In this document: positions 29,309-42,200 of the stretch, in pieces
How the letters are laid out: each line of letters opens with the position of its first letter
How positions within the stretch are numbered: the stretch's first letter is position 1
Origin: Tribonema minus
Lineage: Eukaryota > Sar > Xanthophyceae > Tribonematales > Tribonemataceae
Direction: 5' to 3'
Assembly (NCBI GenBank): GCA_017506865.1
Contig: JAFCMP010000079.1
Location: 1,240,001 to 1,304,000, forward strand
Length of the DNA: 64,000 nucleotides
Notes under the pieces: model-generated
Database searches by the model: none
Seen by the model: only the letters and a program-made list of their open reading frames with translations
Told to the model about the DNA's origin: nothing
Program-made: the position numbers and the translations under genes

Positions 29309-32107
29309 ATGGGTCACCGATCACGACGACAGAGTACAGCGTCTGGCAGTGAGCGCAGCAGCGCGAATGCCAGTCCGAGCTCTCACGGCAGCGCGAGGGA
29401 GTCACGATCGAAACGCAGCGGGAGCAGTAATTGGACAGCATCGCAGGACGATGCCCTGCGGGAGTCGCTGTCCAGAAAATTATTGGGTGACGACCAGGCA
29501 GCTCTCAATAAGGTGCAGAAAAAGCTGCACAAGGCTGACAGGAAGGACGAGGGCACGGTGAGCAGAGAGGTGTTGGAGGAATGCCTTCTGGCTGGCACAA
29601 GAAGCGGCTCACGGCCTACAAGAGAGGAGGTGAGGGTGACTGGTGGAAGACAAGCATTTGCTGCCAACAGCGCATTCGGCGCAGTTTGCTTCACATCGTA
29701 CAAAACTTGACTACAGCTGTTGTCAGCCTCAGGATGAAATGGAAGTGGTCGACTTGAAGGAGACGTGCACCTCAGAGATGAGTCTATGTGTGCAGGGCAG
29801 CACAATACGGTGGAGCTGGAAGTGGCGTGCGACGACGCCGTCCAACTCTTGCGGTCAATGTGAAAAAATTTACGGTGCTCGTTGAGCATGCGGCGTAGCG
29901 GTACATGCAAAACATGTGCGTGACGAAGACACGGCTACAAGCAAGTCCGGCACCGCTTGACTTGAGCAACGGTAGTATACTGTACCGCTAGCAAGAGCAA
30001 CGGTAGTATACTGTACCGCTAGCAAGTCCGGCACCACTTGACTTGAGCAACGGTAGTATACAGAACCGCTAGCTGGCACAGGACACCTAGCGCAACGCAC
30101 CTGGCAGCCACTTGTGTATTTATTTGACAGACAACAGCTGACACACCCAATCACCAAAAGCGATGGGCGGCATCAAGACTGCACTGCGCGTTCTCAGTTC
30201 CATCAGCTTGCGCCCGCGTACAGTCCACGCGGCCGCCGCTGCTCACCCCCCCTCCCCCCCCCCCCCAACACCCCCAAACAACCCCCAGGTGGCGTGGCTT
30301 GCTTCCAAGCTGCAAAGCTTCAGGCGCGAGGGCGCCGTGCGCTACGCGCGCATGCGCGACGCGCTGCTGCTCAACGACAACACCCCGCCCGCCGCTGCCG
30401 CGCGCCGCCGCAGCCAACCCGCTGAGCACTGCCGTGGTGACGGCGCTGGCCGCCATCGCAAAAACTCCCGGCGGCGCACGCGTTCCCCGTCTTCCGGCTC
30501 ATCGTGCGACGCCGGCCGCCGCCGCAGCGATGGCGAGGCAACGCCGCGGCAGCGGCACGGAGGGGGGAGGCCGCGGCGCGCGTCCGGCGGGCGCGGGCGG
30601 AGCGACGCAGGTGATGGGCGGCACGTGCCACTGATGCTCGCGCTTTGCGGTGCTGTTGCGCTGTTTTGGAAGGCCGCGACTGTCGCGTGCTGACGTGCGG
30701 GTTGGTACGCGGGGAGGTCGCGTGTGAGCGCGGGGGCAGCGCTCGCGCGTGTGGGCCAGCTGCAGAGACCAGCGGCGCGCCCTCCGATGCCGGTGGTCGG
30801 CTGCGGCGGGTCACACCTACGCTCCGCACCGCCAGTGTGCCAGTGCCGAGCGTTTGACGCCTCTCATGGCCACCTGTGTGCGGGTGCGCAACAGTTCATC
30901 GTTGACCGTTCACAATCAGGCTCCACCACGCAGGCAGCGACGGCAGCGGCTCCGCCATCGACGGCGGCAGCGGCGGCGGCGGCGGCAGCGCGCGCAGGAG
31001 CGCGTCGGGCGCGCGACACGACCACTTTGATTGGCTGGAGGCGCACGGTCGGCGGCCGGACTGGGCGGTGCAGCACGGCTCAGTGGGCCAGTGGCTGCAA
31101 GACGTGGCGTCGCCCATGGAGAGGAAGCTGCTCCACGGGTTTGTCGAACTGCTGGAGAAGGTGCGTGCGCGTGTGTCTTGGTGGGGCAAGGCCACGGAGG
31201 TAGAGTGCGCATACATCGCATACGTTACGAGCATTTATGACAATAGTGCTGCGTTACATGACGCTGGGCAGTGCGCAGTGGGCCTGTGGCTGCAGGACGT
31301 GGCATCGCCACGAAGAGGAAGTTGTCTCATGGGTATGTCGAGTTGCTGGAGAAGGTGCGTGCGCGCATGTCTTTGTGGGCAAAGACTGTGGCATACATCA
31401 CATGCACTTGTGTTGTATTACATCATAAGTATATGGGGTACCTATGCCACGGTTCAGGCAGCCACTGGGTCCTTGCATGCCATCCATCGTGGAGAGAGCA
31501 CTGTTCCTAATGGCTTGACACAATGGGTAGGTAGGTACGTGACGCACAGCTGAGGCGCGCCATCGCATAGAATTGCAGACAGGCGCATCCATATGGTGCA
31601 GCCTGCAGGCGCGCATCACTGGACGAGTGACGCTTTCAGCGCACCGAGACTCGTGCGCCGCGGCGGTGTACAGCAACAGCTGTGCTGCATGCTTTCTGTT
31701 TGTATGTCGCGGAAGCCGCGTGGCGCTGGCGCAGAACAGGCGGCTACCCCCCCTGCTGAGTTGAGCTGTGTGCCAGGCACCATTCGTGCTGTGGCTTCGT
31801 GCTTATGCGTGAAGCACGTCTGTGCCACGCCGTGTACACACGCGCTGATGCAGTTCCGTACCTGAAGTAGACAGCAATGGCTGCCACTGATCCCACAGCA
31901 GTGCTCACACTGCACTTACTACTGTAGAAGTCATACGTTTGCAACGTTGACAACAACAACTGTGCGCCGTGCTTTGTGCGTGTGCAGTTCGAGTACAACA
32001 ATGGGTTGGATCACTACCGATACGCCAGCGCCGCAGAGCTGCCTGATGGCGCGGCGGTGGTCAACCTGGGGCCGACGCTGAAGGCTGCGGTCAAGTTCTT
32101 TGTCTGA
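29309..32107 (+). CDS. EF-hand-like protein of unknown function (four exons)
   Basis: Exons 29309-29629, 30289-30610, 30934-31160 and 31988-32107 join in phase to 329 residues. The N-terminus is basic and Ser-rich (MGHRSRRQSTASGSERSS). Residues around 70-95 (VQKKLHKADRKDEGTVSREV then LEECLL) resemble a single EF-hand with a poor loop. EEVAWLASKLQSFRREGAVR spans the first splice. An Arg/Ser/Gly-rich low-complexity middle follows. A conserved-looking C-terminal module has HDHFDWLEAHGRRPDWAVQH, SVGQWLQDVASPMERKLLHG and a final PTLKAAVKFFV. I do not know this family. The acceptor of exon 2 is an almost pure C tract. Intron 3 holds a decoy copy of exon 3. Confidence 0.62.
29941..30076. repeat. Nested tandem repeat in intron 1 of the EF-hand-like gene
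   Basis: A 31-bp unit starting GAGCAACGGTAGTATACTGT occurs at 29964 and 29995 and in diverged form at 30045. A longer unit GCAAGTCCGGCACC(G/A)CTTGACTT repeats at 29941 and 30022 (81-bp period). Confidence 0.85.
31276..31410 (+). repeat. Decoy copy of the exon-3 end of the EF-hand-like gene
   Basis: The segment repeats 31081-31200 with a 195-bp offset: CAGTGGGCC-GTGGCTGCA-GACGTGGC-TCGCC, then GAGGAAG, GGAGAAG and the donor GTGCGTGCGCG (31355). The copy has lost the reading frame through indels but keeps the donor. Confidence 0.8.
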
Positions 32108-33200
32108 AGCAAATGGCAGCAATCGCATTTTCCATTTGCAGAAGACTGACGCAATGGGCAGCGCAACCACTGGCACGGACGACGTGGTCCCACTGCAGGA
32201 GCGGCAGCGCTCAACCTCGTTCAGCACGTCAAGCGCGCTGCGCGGCTACTGCTGTGTGTATTATGAGTGTACATGGACTGGGCAGCGACACATAAACGAT
32301 CACAGTGTGAATGAATTATGCAGCTGAGCGCTGGCGCGTCGTCATCACCTTGCAGGCTGCCGTACTGACTTTTGCAGAGCGGAATTTCAGAGGGTGAAGG
32401 ATTTCAGCGTGGTCAGCTGGGCAACTCAAATGTGGCACTTCAGGAGGTGCTGTTTGTCCTTCAGGCGCATGTGACTGCCATGCGTGCCATACGGATGCTT
32501 GCAGCATGATTGATGCCAACGCAGCTGTTATTCCCTCATCGCCACTTATTCCGGTCGAATCGATCTTCTCTGGCTGCTGTGCATACCTACGTTGCTGACA
32601 TTGTGTCAGTGCTTTGTTCATTGCCAGCGCATTGCGCTGCTGCATCTATCTCCATTGCTTGTCAAGCATTGCAATGTTGGAGTTCATGGTCAAGTCATGT
32701 TAAAGGTGCTGATGCTGCGCGGATGTAAATTAAAAGGGGACGCTTTAGGGTCTTATGAAGGCAGCGCTCAGACTACAGTCCCCCTCACCCCGTGGTCGCC
32801 ATGGACCAGTCACGACGGCGGCGACTGCTGCTGCATGTCCGTAAAGTCAAAAAGGGCCCGCAGCTTGAACAATGGCAGCGCTCAATCTAAATAGCCTCCT
32901 GCCAAATAAAGCGCTGCATGTCTCCATGTCAATATATTTGTGCAATGCTCAGGATTACACGCGAGGATCCACACATGAAAAGCATGGCCACTTCCTGTCA
33001 GTGAACATTTTTTAAACAGTGGTGATGCGCGCTGCCAGATCTGCGGCAGCGCTCAGCTGGAGAGCTTGTGTGTCCCCGGACATTTTGAACTTCTGTCCCC
33101 CCGGGCTCGAAACAGTTCGAATTCAGATCTTGCAGCAGTGAGACGAGATCGCCACCTTCTTGCCGAACGCTGCCAAGCAGACTCTCCTGACACCAGTGCC
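32108..33200. other. Intergenic stretch upstream of the aminotransferase gene
   Basis: No conserved coding frame. From 33066 to 33200 the frame is open into the aminotransferase ATG without an intervening ATG, and CTTGCAG near 33134 could be an acceptor for an unseen transit-peptide exon. Confidence 0.45.
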
Positions 33201-36200
33201 ATGGCAAACCTCCGCTACGCCAAGAATCTGACACCAGGCAAGTGCACAACAATCCCAGCAGAGAATTCTGAGAGCAGGAGGAGGCATCTTGTCGCTAAAA
33301 GTCAAAGCGCCTGGCACTGCTCTTGCATCTGCAGAGCACGTGCTCCTGCGTGCTGCTGCGCACCATAATCTTGCATATAAGGGCCACACAGGGCACAGCA
33401 GCAGCCAAGGTTTCCACTTTGGTTCAACTTCAACAACTAATGATCCAAAATCGGAAATGCCTGGACATGCCTGGGCAGGCTAGGTCACTAGATTACTGAT
33501 GTCCTCATGCATCCTTGCCATGATCTAGAAGTTGTTCGAGCATTCTTCTCTGTGATACTAGCACGCAGGGATCGCCTGCTGACGGCATCAACATGGCTAC
33601 CAGACATGTCGACCCGAGCTCATGTCACGACGGTAGTTTGCTTACCTAGGTATTTGTTGCGCGCTCTCTCGAACGTCAGATGCGCATGCACAGCCTTGCT
33701 TCTGGCAGACTGTGCACCACACACTAATGTACACAACGTCATTTAGTGAAGTTCCATAATCTGTGATTCGGCTGCTGCTGCTGCTGCTACACTGTGATAA
33801 GCTGCACTGCCATGCCAGCAGACAGAGCTGATAGCGGCAACATGATGAGTAATCAATCAATGCAGATGACGCTGAACCTGTTTGTGTAGATGCCCGTATG
33901 GTAACAAGCGACGCACAGCACAGCTGCAACTCTGCAGCTTTGCGCTGATGAGCTGTACACGGCTGCTGCGCGCCTTGAGAAATGTGCATGACCTGACAGT
34001 ATGATGCTGGACTGGGAAGCACAGTTCAATCCATGAACACTACCATTAACACACAAAATCCATTACGCCCTGCGCTGCAACCCTCTTTTCTGCTTTGCGC
34101 AGGCATCGGCCGCCTGGTGGACATGGTGGTCGTGAGGGGCTCGGGGAGCTATGTCTGGAACGACAAGAACGAGAAGTTTCTGGACTTTGCCACTGGAATC
34201 GGCGTGACAGGAACGGGGCACTGCCACCCCAAGGTTGTCAAGGCGATTCAGGACCAGGCAGCGAACATGATACATGCACAGGTGAGCATGTGGGCGGGTG
34301 TATTTGGATTCACTGACTACACCACAAGACGTGGCCAGTGCACTGGCAATTGACAACATCTAGGGTCAGCACTGGCCACTGGCAATTGGCAAAGTCTAGG
34401 GTCAGCATGGGGGGGTACGAGTTTGTGCCTTTCGTGTATGATGTGCTCCTGTCATGTGCCACAGAGGCCACCATCACCTCTGATGGCACATGGCGCAGGT
34501 TGCTAGACTTCAAACAGCGCAGCGACGCGGCAGTGCAAAACCAGTGCTGGCCGGTAAAACGCAGTTACACCTGGCGTCGCCTGGAGTACAAGAATACCTT
34601 CAAAGTGCCACAAATGAGCACAAGCACTTGCTGCGGATACTGGGAAAGCGCGTCTCAGCTGCACATGTACCAACTCAAAGTGCAACCGCACAGCGTACGC
34701 TGGCAGGTACACTGCGGTTACGCTAAGCATTCAAACGCCTTTCAGGTGTTCATGCACGTACACATTCACGTTATGCTGCAGACTTCATGAAAGCGCATCT
34801 CTGTTGCGCATGCGTACCTTCAGTAGTGCATTGGTACAGACAGTGCCGCCTTTCACCTGCCCTACGCGACACACCGGCAATGTAGGCACACACCTGAGCG
34901 CTGTGCATTGCACTATACATAGGGGTATGTATGTATGTCATAAAATATGTCATCAGTGATTGTGCACCATTGCTGCACTTAAGCGACACATTTCGCTCTG
35001 GAAGCGCTGCTGAGCCGAGATCGCGGGCGGGCCAGTTTTTCATGCCCTAGGGATAGGGTTAGAGTTAGCCCCATGCGCTGCTTACGGCCTATGGCCATGT
35101 CATAAATTTAAAATATGCTGCGAAGTACATGTACTCGTCAATGAGCATTGACACATTTTTCACCACAAGGGTCCGTGTAGACTCTCATAGCAAGCTTGAC
35201 ATGCATCCAGCGGTGGTTTTTTTTTTTCAGAATCGATGAAAATATACTTGTGCGTGCCAGCTATGCTGCGTACTACTACTACTGCTTGCTCTGAATCACC
35301 CAGTTCTTTGAACTCCACGCTTTTACGATATCACTCAAACGTGATGAATTGTTATGCTTCGACGCTGTGAGGCCAGCCACTGGTGGCTCTTGAGTTGGTT
35401 GGCCGATCGCTTTTTAGCTGTTTAACCGAGCACATGACATTTGTACCGCGTGTGAGATCGACTGTTGTTGTGATGCACATTGACCGACCGAGTCGTTTGA
35501 CTCTGGGGCTTAAAACGCTGGGGCACGGTGCAGTCGCAAAGCAATTAGGTGCTCAAGACTGCAGAAGTTCAACTCTGCACACTGACAGAAAGGCGCCCAT
35601 ACATCGCACCGCCCTGGTGGCACCCGAATCCCGACCGTTTAGTTGGTCAATTGCTTTTCAGTTGTTGAAGCAGATACCACACATCCGTACCGCGTGTGAG
35701 GTCAGCTGCTGAGCTGTGAGTACATTCGCCAACTGAGCCGTTTGACACGGGGCTCAAACAGCTGGGGCATGGTGCAGTCGCAAAGCGAAACAGATGCTCA
35801 AGACTGCAGAAGTTCAAGTCTGTACATCTCACAGCATTGTGCCATACACGACACTGCGCTTGCGTCATCAATATTTATGACGATCACTTCGAAAGCGCAC
35901 CTCCTTTAGCCCCATGCAGAGTGCATACTCAACCGATCTGCGTGCAACAAACCTACATCAGACCCGCATCGCGAGAGCATGACTCAACTCCTGCAGATCA
36001 TACGGCACACCTGGTGTAAATTGTTTATCAGACTCACACCGTTACCTCACCAAGCCAAGCAGCATTTGACACCTGCGCATCTGCGAGTCTAAGCCCCCCC
36101 CGCCCTGCGGCCATGTGCAACGCGCCCTACAATGCTGAAGCACGTGACAGTTCCATGCTCGTTTGCACACCTGACAATTGCAGCACTTTCATTTGCCGAC

Positions 36201-39200
36201 GGACAAAGTATACACGCTCACTTCCAGCAGCACACTGTGCATTATCAAGAGCTACCCAGGCAACGGCGCAGGGCCGTCACCTCCGCTGATTATCGATGCC
36301 CCCCCCCCCGCCCCCCGCCCCGCCCCCCCCCCCCCGCAGTTGCTCTGGCAAGTCGCGAAGAAGAAGCATGCTTCAGCATTTGTTGTTGCAGCTGCGCTCC
36401 GCACCCCAGTCGCGTCATGAACAACGCGTCCTTTTACGCGAACTGACTGCGTCACAGGTGAACATCAGCTACCACGACCGCATGCTGGAGCTCATGGGCA
36501 AGATGCTGCCCATCATGCCCTCGGTTGGGGGCGCCGGCGGCGGCGGGGCATCGCCCCTCGACAGTTTCTTTTTCTGGAACAGTGGCGCCGAAGCCGTGGA
36601 GGTAAGTAGGGTTAGGATTTAGCGTTTAGGATTAGGGTTAGGGTTAAGGTGAGGGCTGGCATCCCCCGCCATCAAAACAGAGGCGTGCTTTCGGGGTCTT
36701 AGGGTTGGGATGAGGGTCCAGTAGGTTCCTGACAGGAGAGTCCTGAGGTCGTACCTCGGTGAATGCAATTCTGAATGCAGCAGTACGCAACCTGGCGCTG
36801 GGGCGCAGGGCTCAGGCCATCCCCACTGGCTGCCATCGAGTCTCATGCAGCAGTGCCCAACCCGGCGTCGCCTCCGCCGCCGCAGCGGCAGCGTCAGCAC
36901 TGCCAGCAGGACCTCAGCGTCAACAGCGGCAGCGGTGCGCGTGCTTCTCACAGCAGCAGCAGCAGCCGCAGCAGCAGTACAGTGGCGGCCGCTGCGGGCG
37001 CGCGCTGGTGCATGATCACGGCCTTCTGCTGCTGCTGGTCGTGGTGGTGGTGGTAGTACTGCTGCTGCGCCGCAGCGGCGGCTGCTGATGCTGCTGCTGC
37101 TGGTGCCAGTGGTGCTGCTGCTGCTGCTGCTGCTGTTGCTGCCGCTGCGGCGAGAGCTGCGCGCTGCTGTAACCAGCGCGCGCACCGCTGACTCTGTGTA
37201 CGCTGACGTCCCGCTGGTGGCGCTGCCGCTGCCGCTGCGGCGGCGGCGCCAGGCTGCGCACTGCTGCATGAGACTCGATGGCAGCCAGTGGGGATGGCCT
37301 GTGCCCTGCGCCCCCCCACCCCCCACCCACATTTTGTTTATGATTTCAAGTGCCTGTAAGAGCCCTACCCTATGAAGCACCCTTCCTCAACGTGCGCGTG
37401 CACCTGCAGGCGGCGGTGAAGCTGGCGCGGCACGCGACGCAGCGGCCGAACGTCATCGTCTTCCGCGGCGGCTACCACGGGCGCACCATGGGCACCATGG
37501 CCATGACCACCAGCAAGTACATCTACAGGTGCGCGCTGCGCCGGCTAGCTTGGGCGCCAACATTGTGCCATTCAGAGGAGTAGAAGCATGAACCATGCAA
37601 ATAACGCTTGGCTGCGAAGCGAAAAGCTAGCGGTACGGCTGCGTGGACAATGCACGCTCGGGGGCCGTGTGAAGCCGGATGCGGGCAGCTTGCACATCGT
37701 TCGCATCAAGCAAGCGCCATTATGATGTACAGGGGTGGGGCGAATTGTGCTGCGTGGTGTTGGACCAATGCCCCGTTGTCTGCTCCGTGCGAGGTTGAGG
37801 GGGTACAGAGAGCCTGCACATTGCACAATATGTGTGCGTATGTACACTCTACAAGAGCCTTGGCTGCACGTGACACAGACGCCGATTCTCGAGTGAAACG
37901 TGGTGCAGTTGTGAAGGTCGGCGATGGTCCCCATAATGGGCCGTTGGATATGATAAACACAAGGGCCGGTGAGAATGCACCACCAGCACCGTGGCCCTCC
38001 GCCTTGCAGGCGGATCTGCAGGTGCCGTCTGGTCGCGCTGAGCGTAGACCATGCAGTCATTGCTCAGGAAGTTAATGTACTGCCGGTGGCGTTGCACTGC
38101 CGCAGCATCACACTTCATGTCGTCACGTGGTGCCGTGCCGTAGGCGCATCGCACTGTGCGCGTGTAACGCAAGTCTCGCGCCAGCGCGCCTGGCGATTTG
38201 CTTTACAGTTCCTAGCTGTTGACACGTGCATGCGAGATGATCAGTTCACAGTCGTGAACAAGCGTCTCACAATTGTGCGCCTCATGAGCTCACCTGCTAC
38301 CCCCCCCCCCCCTCCCTTCCCCAATCCCATTGTTTCTGCTCAGGGCGGGATTTGGGCCCCTCATGCCCAGCGTCAACGTGGCCCCGTTCCCGTACTGCGC
38401 GCACTGCCGGTACGTGCAGCAGTGCTCAATCCGACGAAGTGCTGCCCCATCGCATGTGCGGGGACAGGGTGTTTGGGAGGGGACAAGCAGCAGTCGGTTC
38501 CCTGCACGCGCTTGCCTGCTTTGGGCCCCCCGCTGGAGCATATGTATGGGGCATGAATGTATGGTATGTGGTATGTAGCGCGGGGCACATGTTCTTATCC
38601 TCGCACAGCCCCTCGCCCTTGCCCCAACCTCAGCAGCTGCGCCATTGCATCGTCGTGTGCTGAGTGTGGTTGACGACGCATGTCGATTTGCGCGTTTGCA
38701 GCGCGCAGCAACGCTCAGCGCCTCAATTCCAGCCACACATGGTTTTAGCTTTGCAGCGCCAGCCGCAGCCTTCACAGCAAGTCTCAGCATCATATCCTGC
38801 CATGATGTGCGTTTGTGCAAGTTTGACGTGTATCGCTCCTTGTTGGAAACCCTCGCTCTGCTTTGCGGCTCGTGCCACCTGCCCAAGCACATCGCTCTGT
38901 GCAACAGCTGGTGCGATGCCGAGGTGGCAGCCAGCCGCCATGCAAGTCGCTATTAGCCCTAATCTGAACCCTACTTGCCACCGCCTGCACTGACGACGCT
39001 TGCGACGCGCTCGCTCTGGTGCAGACTGCCAAAGGAGAGCGGCGCGGAGTGTTGCCTCGCGCCGCTGGAAGACCTGGAGCTCATGTTGAAGCAGGAGTGT
39101 CACCCCAGTGAAGTGGTGAGCGCTGCTGCGAATGCTGTCGCGTGCTGAGTCGTGGGGCGCAGATGAGTGTGGCGATTATACTCTGTTTTTTGGCCGCGCT

Positions 39201-42200
39201 GGCAGCTTCACGCTAGCTTTTCTGCAGCGGTTGGGCGGTACGCGGGTAGGAGAGTAGTGCACCCTTCTTGGGAGCGAGCGGGTCCATCAGATGCACCTTG
39301 GAGTTCACGCTCACCTTGTTTCATGTGGTAGTATCGTGGGTTGCCACGCCCACACCAGAATTAAGAGGGGGCGGCCCGCAGCGCTCCCACGTCGCGGCTG
39401 TTGCAAGCCATTCGGTGCATCAACAGGCCAACCGGATCATACTACTGCCCCTCCCCCCCCCCCCCCCCCCCTCCCTGCCCTTACAGCCACTCCGAGGGCG
39501 CCATGGTGGCGAAGCCGTGCAGGCCAAGCGCACCACGCCATGCACAGCGTTAACGACCACCACATCTGAGCGTGCCTCCCTCCCCCCCCCGCCCCCCTCC
39601 CCTCCCCCCCGCGCACAACTGCAGGCGGCCATGGTCATCGAGCCCGTGCAGGGCGAGGGCGGCTACGTACCCGCGCCGGCATCATATCTGCGCGGCCTGC
39701 GCGCGCTCTGCGACAAGCACGGCATCCTCCTTGTCGCGGACGAGGTGCAGAGCGGCGTCGCGCGCACGGGGCGCATGTGGGCCGTGGAACACGCGGGGAT
39801 CGTTCCCGACGTGCTGGTCTTCGCCAAGGGCATCGCGAGCGGCATGCCGCTGAGCGGCTTTGCGACGAGGGCAGAGCTGTCCGCGACGCAGCCGGCAGGG
39901 AGCATGGGCGGCACGTACGCGGGTGAGCGCTGATGCACAGGGGGGAGAGGGGGGGGGGGGAAATGCTGTGTACATAGGGGGGAGGGGGCATGTTAGGATG
40001 TTGTTGTTATCACTTGCGGCATTTTATCCTATGGTCTGCCAAGAGTTCGCCGCGGTGCAGCCCGCCGGCAGCATGGGCGGCACGTACCGTAGGAAACGGA
40101 TTATAATACCCCCCCCTTGTATAAGACCCCCCCGTCTTGTTGTTTTGTGCTTCTCGTTGCTAAGACAGGGGCCACTTTGTATAAGACCCCCCCTTCTTGT
40201 AAGCTGATGCAGATGACCAGAGACAGACAAAAGACTATGAAAATAGTGTTCCGTTGTCTCCCGTTTTCCGTCCATTCTTGGGGATGACACGAGGCTTGGA
40301 AGGATGCTAAGACAGGGGGAACTCTGTGAAAAAGGGGCTACTTTGTATAGTACCCCCCCGTCTTAGCCACAAGGGCCTGAAACTGCAAGACGGGGGGGTA
40401 TTATAATCCGTTTCCTACTGTACGCGGGTGAGCGCTGATCCCGCAGGAGGGACGGGGGCGTTGCTGTGTATATATAGGGGGGGGGGGGGTCCTATGATGT
40501 ACTTTATATGTATATGTATATGGGCGGCATGTACGCAGGTGAGCGCTGATATACTGGTGGGAGTGGGGGAGGGGGTACGATGCTTTGAATTTGCAAAAAG
40601 GGGAGGTGTGATCATAAGCTTGTGGTCAGGTAAAGATCGACACTCAGGCAAGATGCGTTGGCGAGCCTTCGGCTGCGCAGCTGCCGGCAGCGTGGGCGGC
40701 ATGAGCACGGTGGAGGCGCCATATATGCGGGCGCGGCGCGGCGCAGAGGAAGTGCTCTCTACAGAACGAGTTGTAGTCGCTTCTGTCAATCCTCAACTCT
40801 ATCTGGGCTTGCCTTTTGAGGCTCGCCGCAATAGATTGCAATCTGTGAGCTGCCTAGCGCTGAAAGCGTGCGTGCGGCGCGCTGTTGTCTGGCTGCGCCG
40901 GCGCCGCTGCCTGCGTGAGCTGACCGGGCCTGGACTAGACAGTTCCATGGGCATGCACCACCGCAATCTCTATGGCGGTGCACTTGCACGTATTACACGC
41001 CCACTGCGCAGCACTGCTCGCTTGCGGGGTGGATCTCGGGGCGCGAACATACCACCAGAGGGGTTAGGGTTAAGGTTAGCGTTAACGCCAGGACTTGGCT
41101 CTGCAAGGCGCATGCATCAAACATGTGGAGGTCCAACCATCTTGCTGTGCGAGCACGCGCGGTGTGGGCGCGAACGGCGTGCCGCGAAGTGCGTGTCACG
41201 CAGGCTTGAAGCGCGCGCTTTGAAGTTGAAGTTTGCACCCGCACGCCAAACCTCCGTGACATGCGGTCCTGTAGTGCGAGGTTACTGAGCCGTGCTGTTG
41301 CCTGCGCTCGCCGTATCGTGCTGTGACCTCAGGCAACATCATCTCCTGCGCCGCGGCGTGCGCCACGCTGGACGTCATTCAGGTTCGCGCGGCTCGTTGT
41401 GTGCACTTCACAGCGGCTTCTGCATCACTTGTAGAAGTACTACTTTGAAGTTTGTTGTGTTGTTTCCGGCATCTTGAATCTTTCAGCAAGGCAAATGCTG
41501 CTCGAGTTAGGGTTGAATCGTCTATGACCGCAGGTTTAGTCTTTGGCCTGCGACACCCAGGATGCTATGCAGTGCACAGGCAGCTGAAATGTAGCATTCA
41601 GTTTACCGCAACGCCAATGAAGGATGCGGCAACGCAGACTTGGGAGAGACTCGGAGTTTGAGTTGAGCACACAGCACTTGACAATGAGGGTATCAGGGGG
41701 GTATGGCTTGGGATACCCTCATGTCAACCGCTAGCTGACATCACGTCTACAACGTGCGCCCGCTCTGCTCCTGACATACAGGAGGAAGGCTTGGTGGCAA
41801 ACGCAAAGGCCCGTGGCGACCAGCTCTCGAGTGGTCTCAAGGACATCGCCGCCAAGCTGCAGTCTTTGAATGGTAAGTTGCTACATGGAGTTGTGAACTT
41901 GACGGCATGTCGAACTTGATGCATTGAGGGTTAGGCTAGGGCTGCAGGTACTGCTCATTTTGCTATGGCCATCACTAGGGGGCCCTTCTGCCGTGACAAC
42001 TGCGGGGACAGGGCTAATGCCGACTGCCAGACTTTAAGCGCCGTCTCCGCAACTGCTCGTCAGATGCCGTTGTCGAGAGGTGCTGTCCTGTAAGCACAGC
42101 GCCACCACTTGGTCGGGCGAGGATTGAGTATGCTGGTAGGTGATGAGACTCTCATATGATGCCATCAACCCCCCTTGCCCCCCCCCCCCCCCCCCCACCT

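Noticed and set aside
30289..30610. Suspected frameshift in the EF-hand-like gene because of GC-rich alternative frames
   Set aside because: With the donor at 30611 and acceptor at 30933 the original frame is kept through all exons and the total length is a multiple of three.
33148..33237. Apparent frameshift in the first aminotransferase exon (frame reading TSATPRI then stop)
   Set aside because: The other frame, starting ATG at 33201 (MANLRYAKNLTPG), joins in phase to the next exon and matches the family, so no frameshift is needed.
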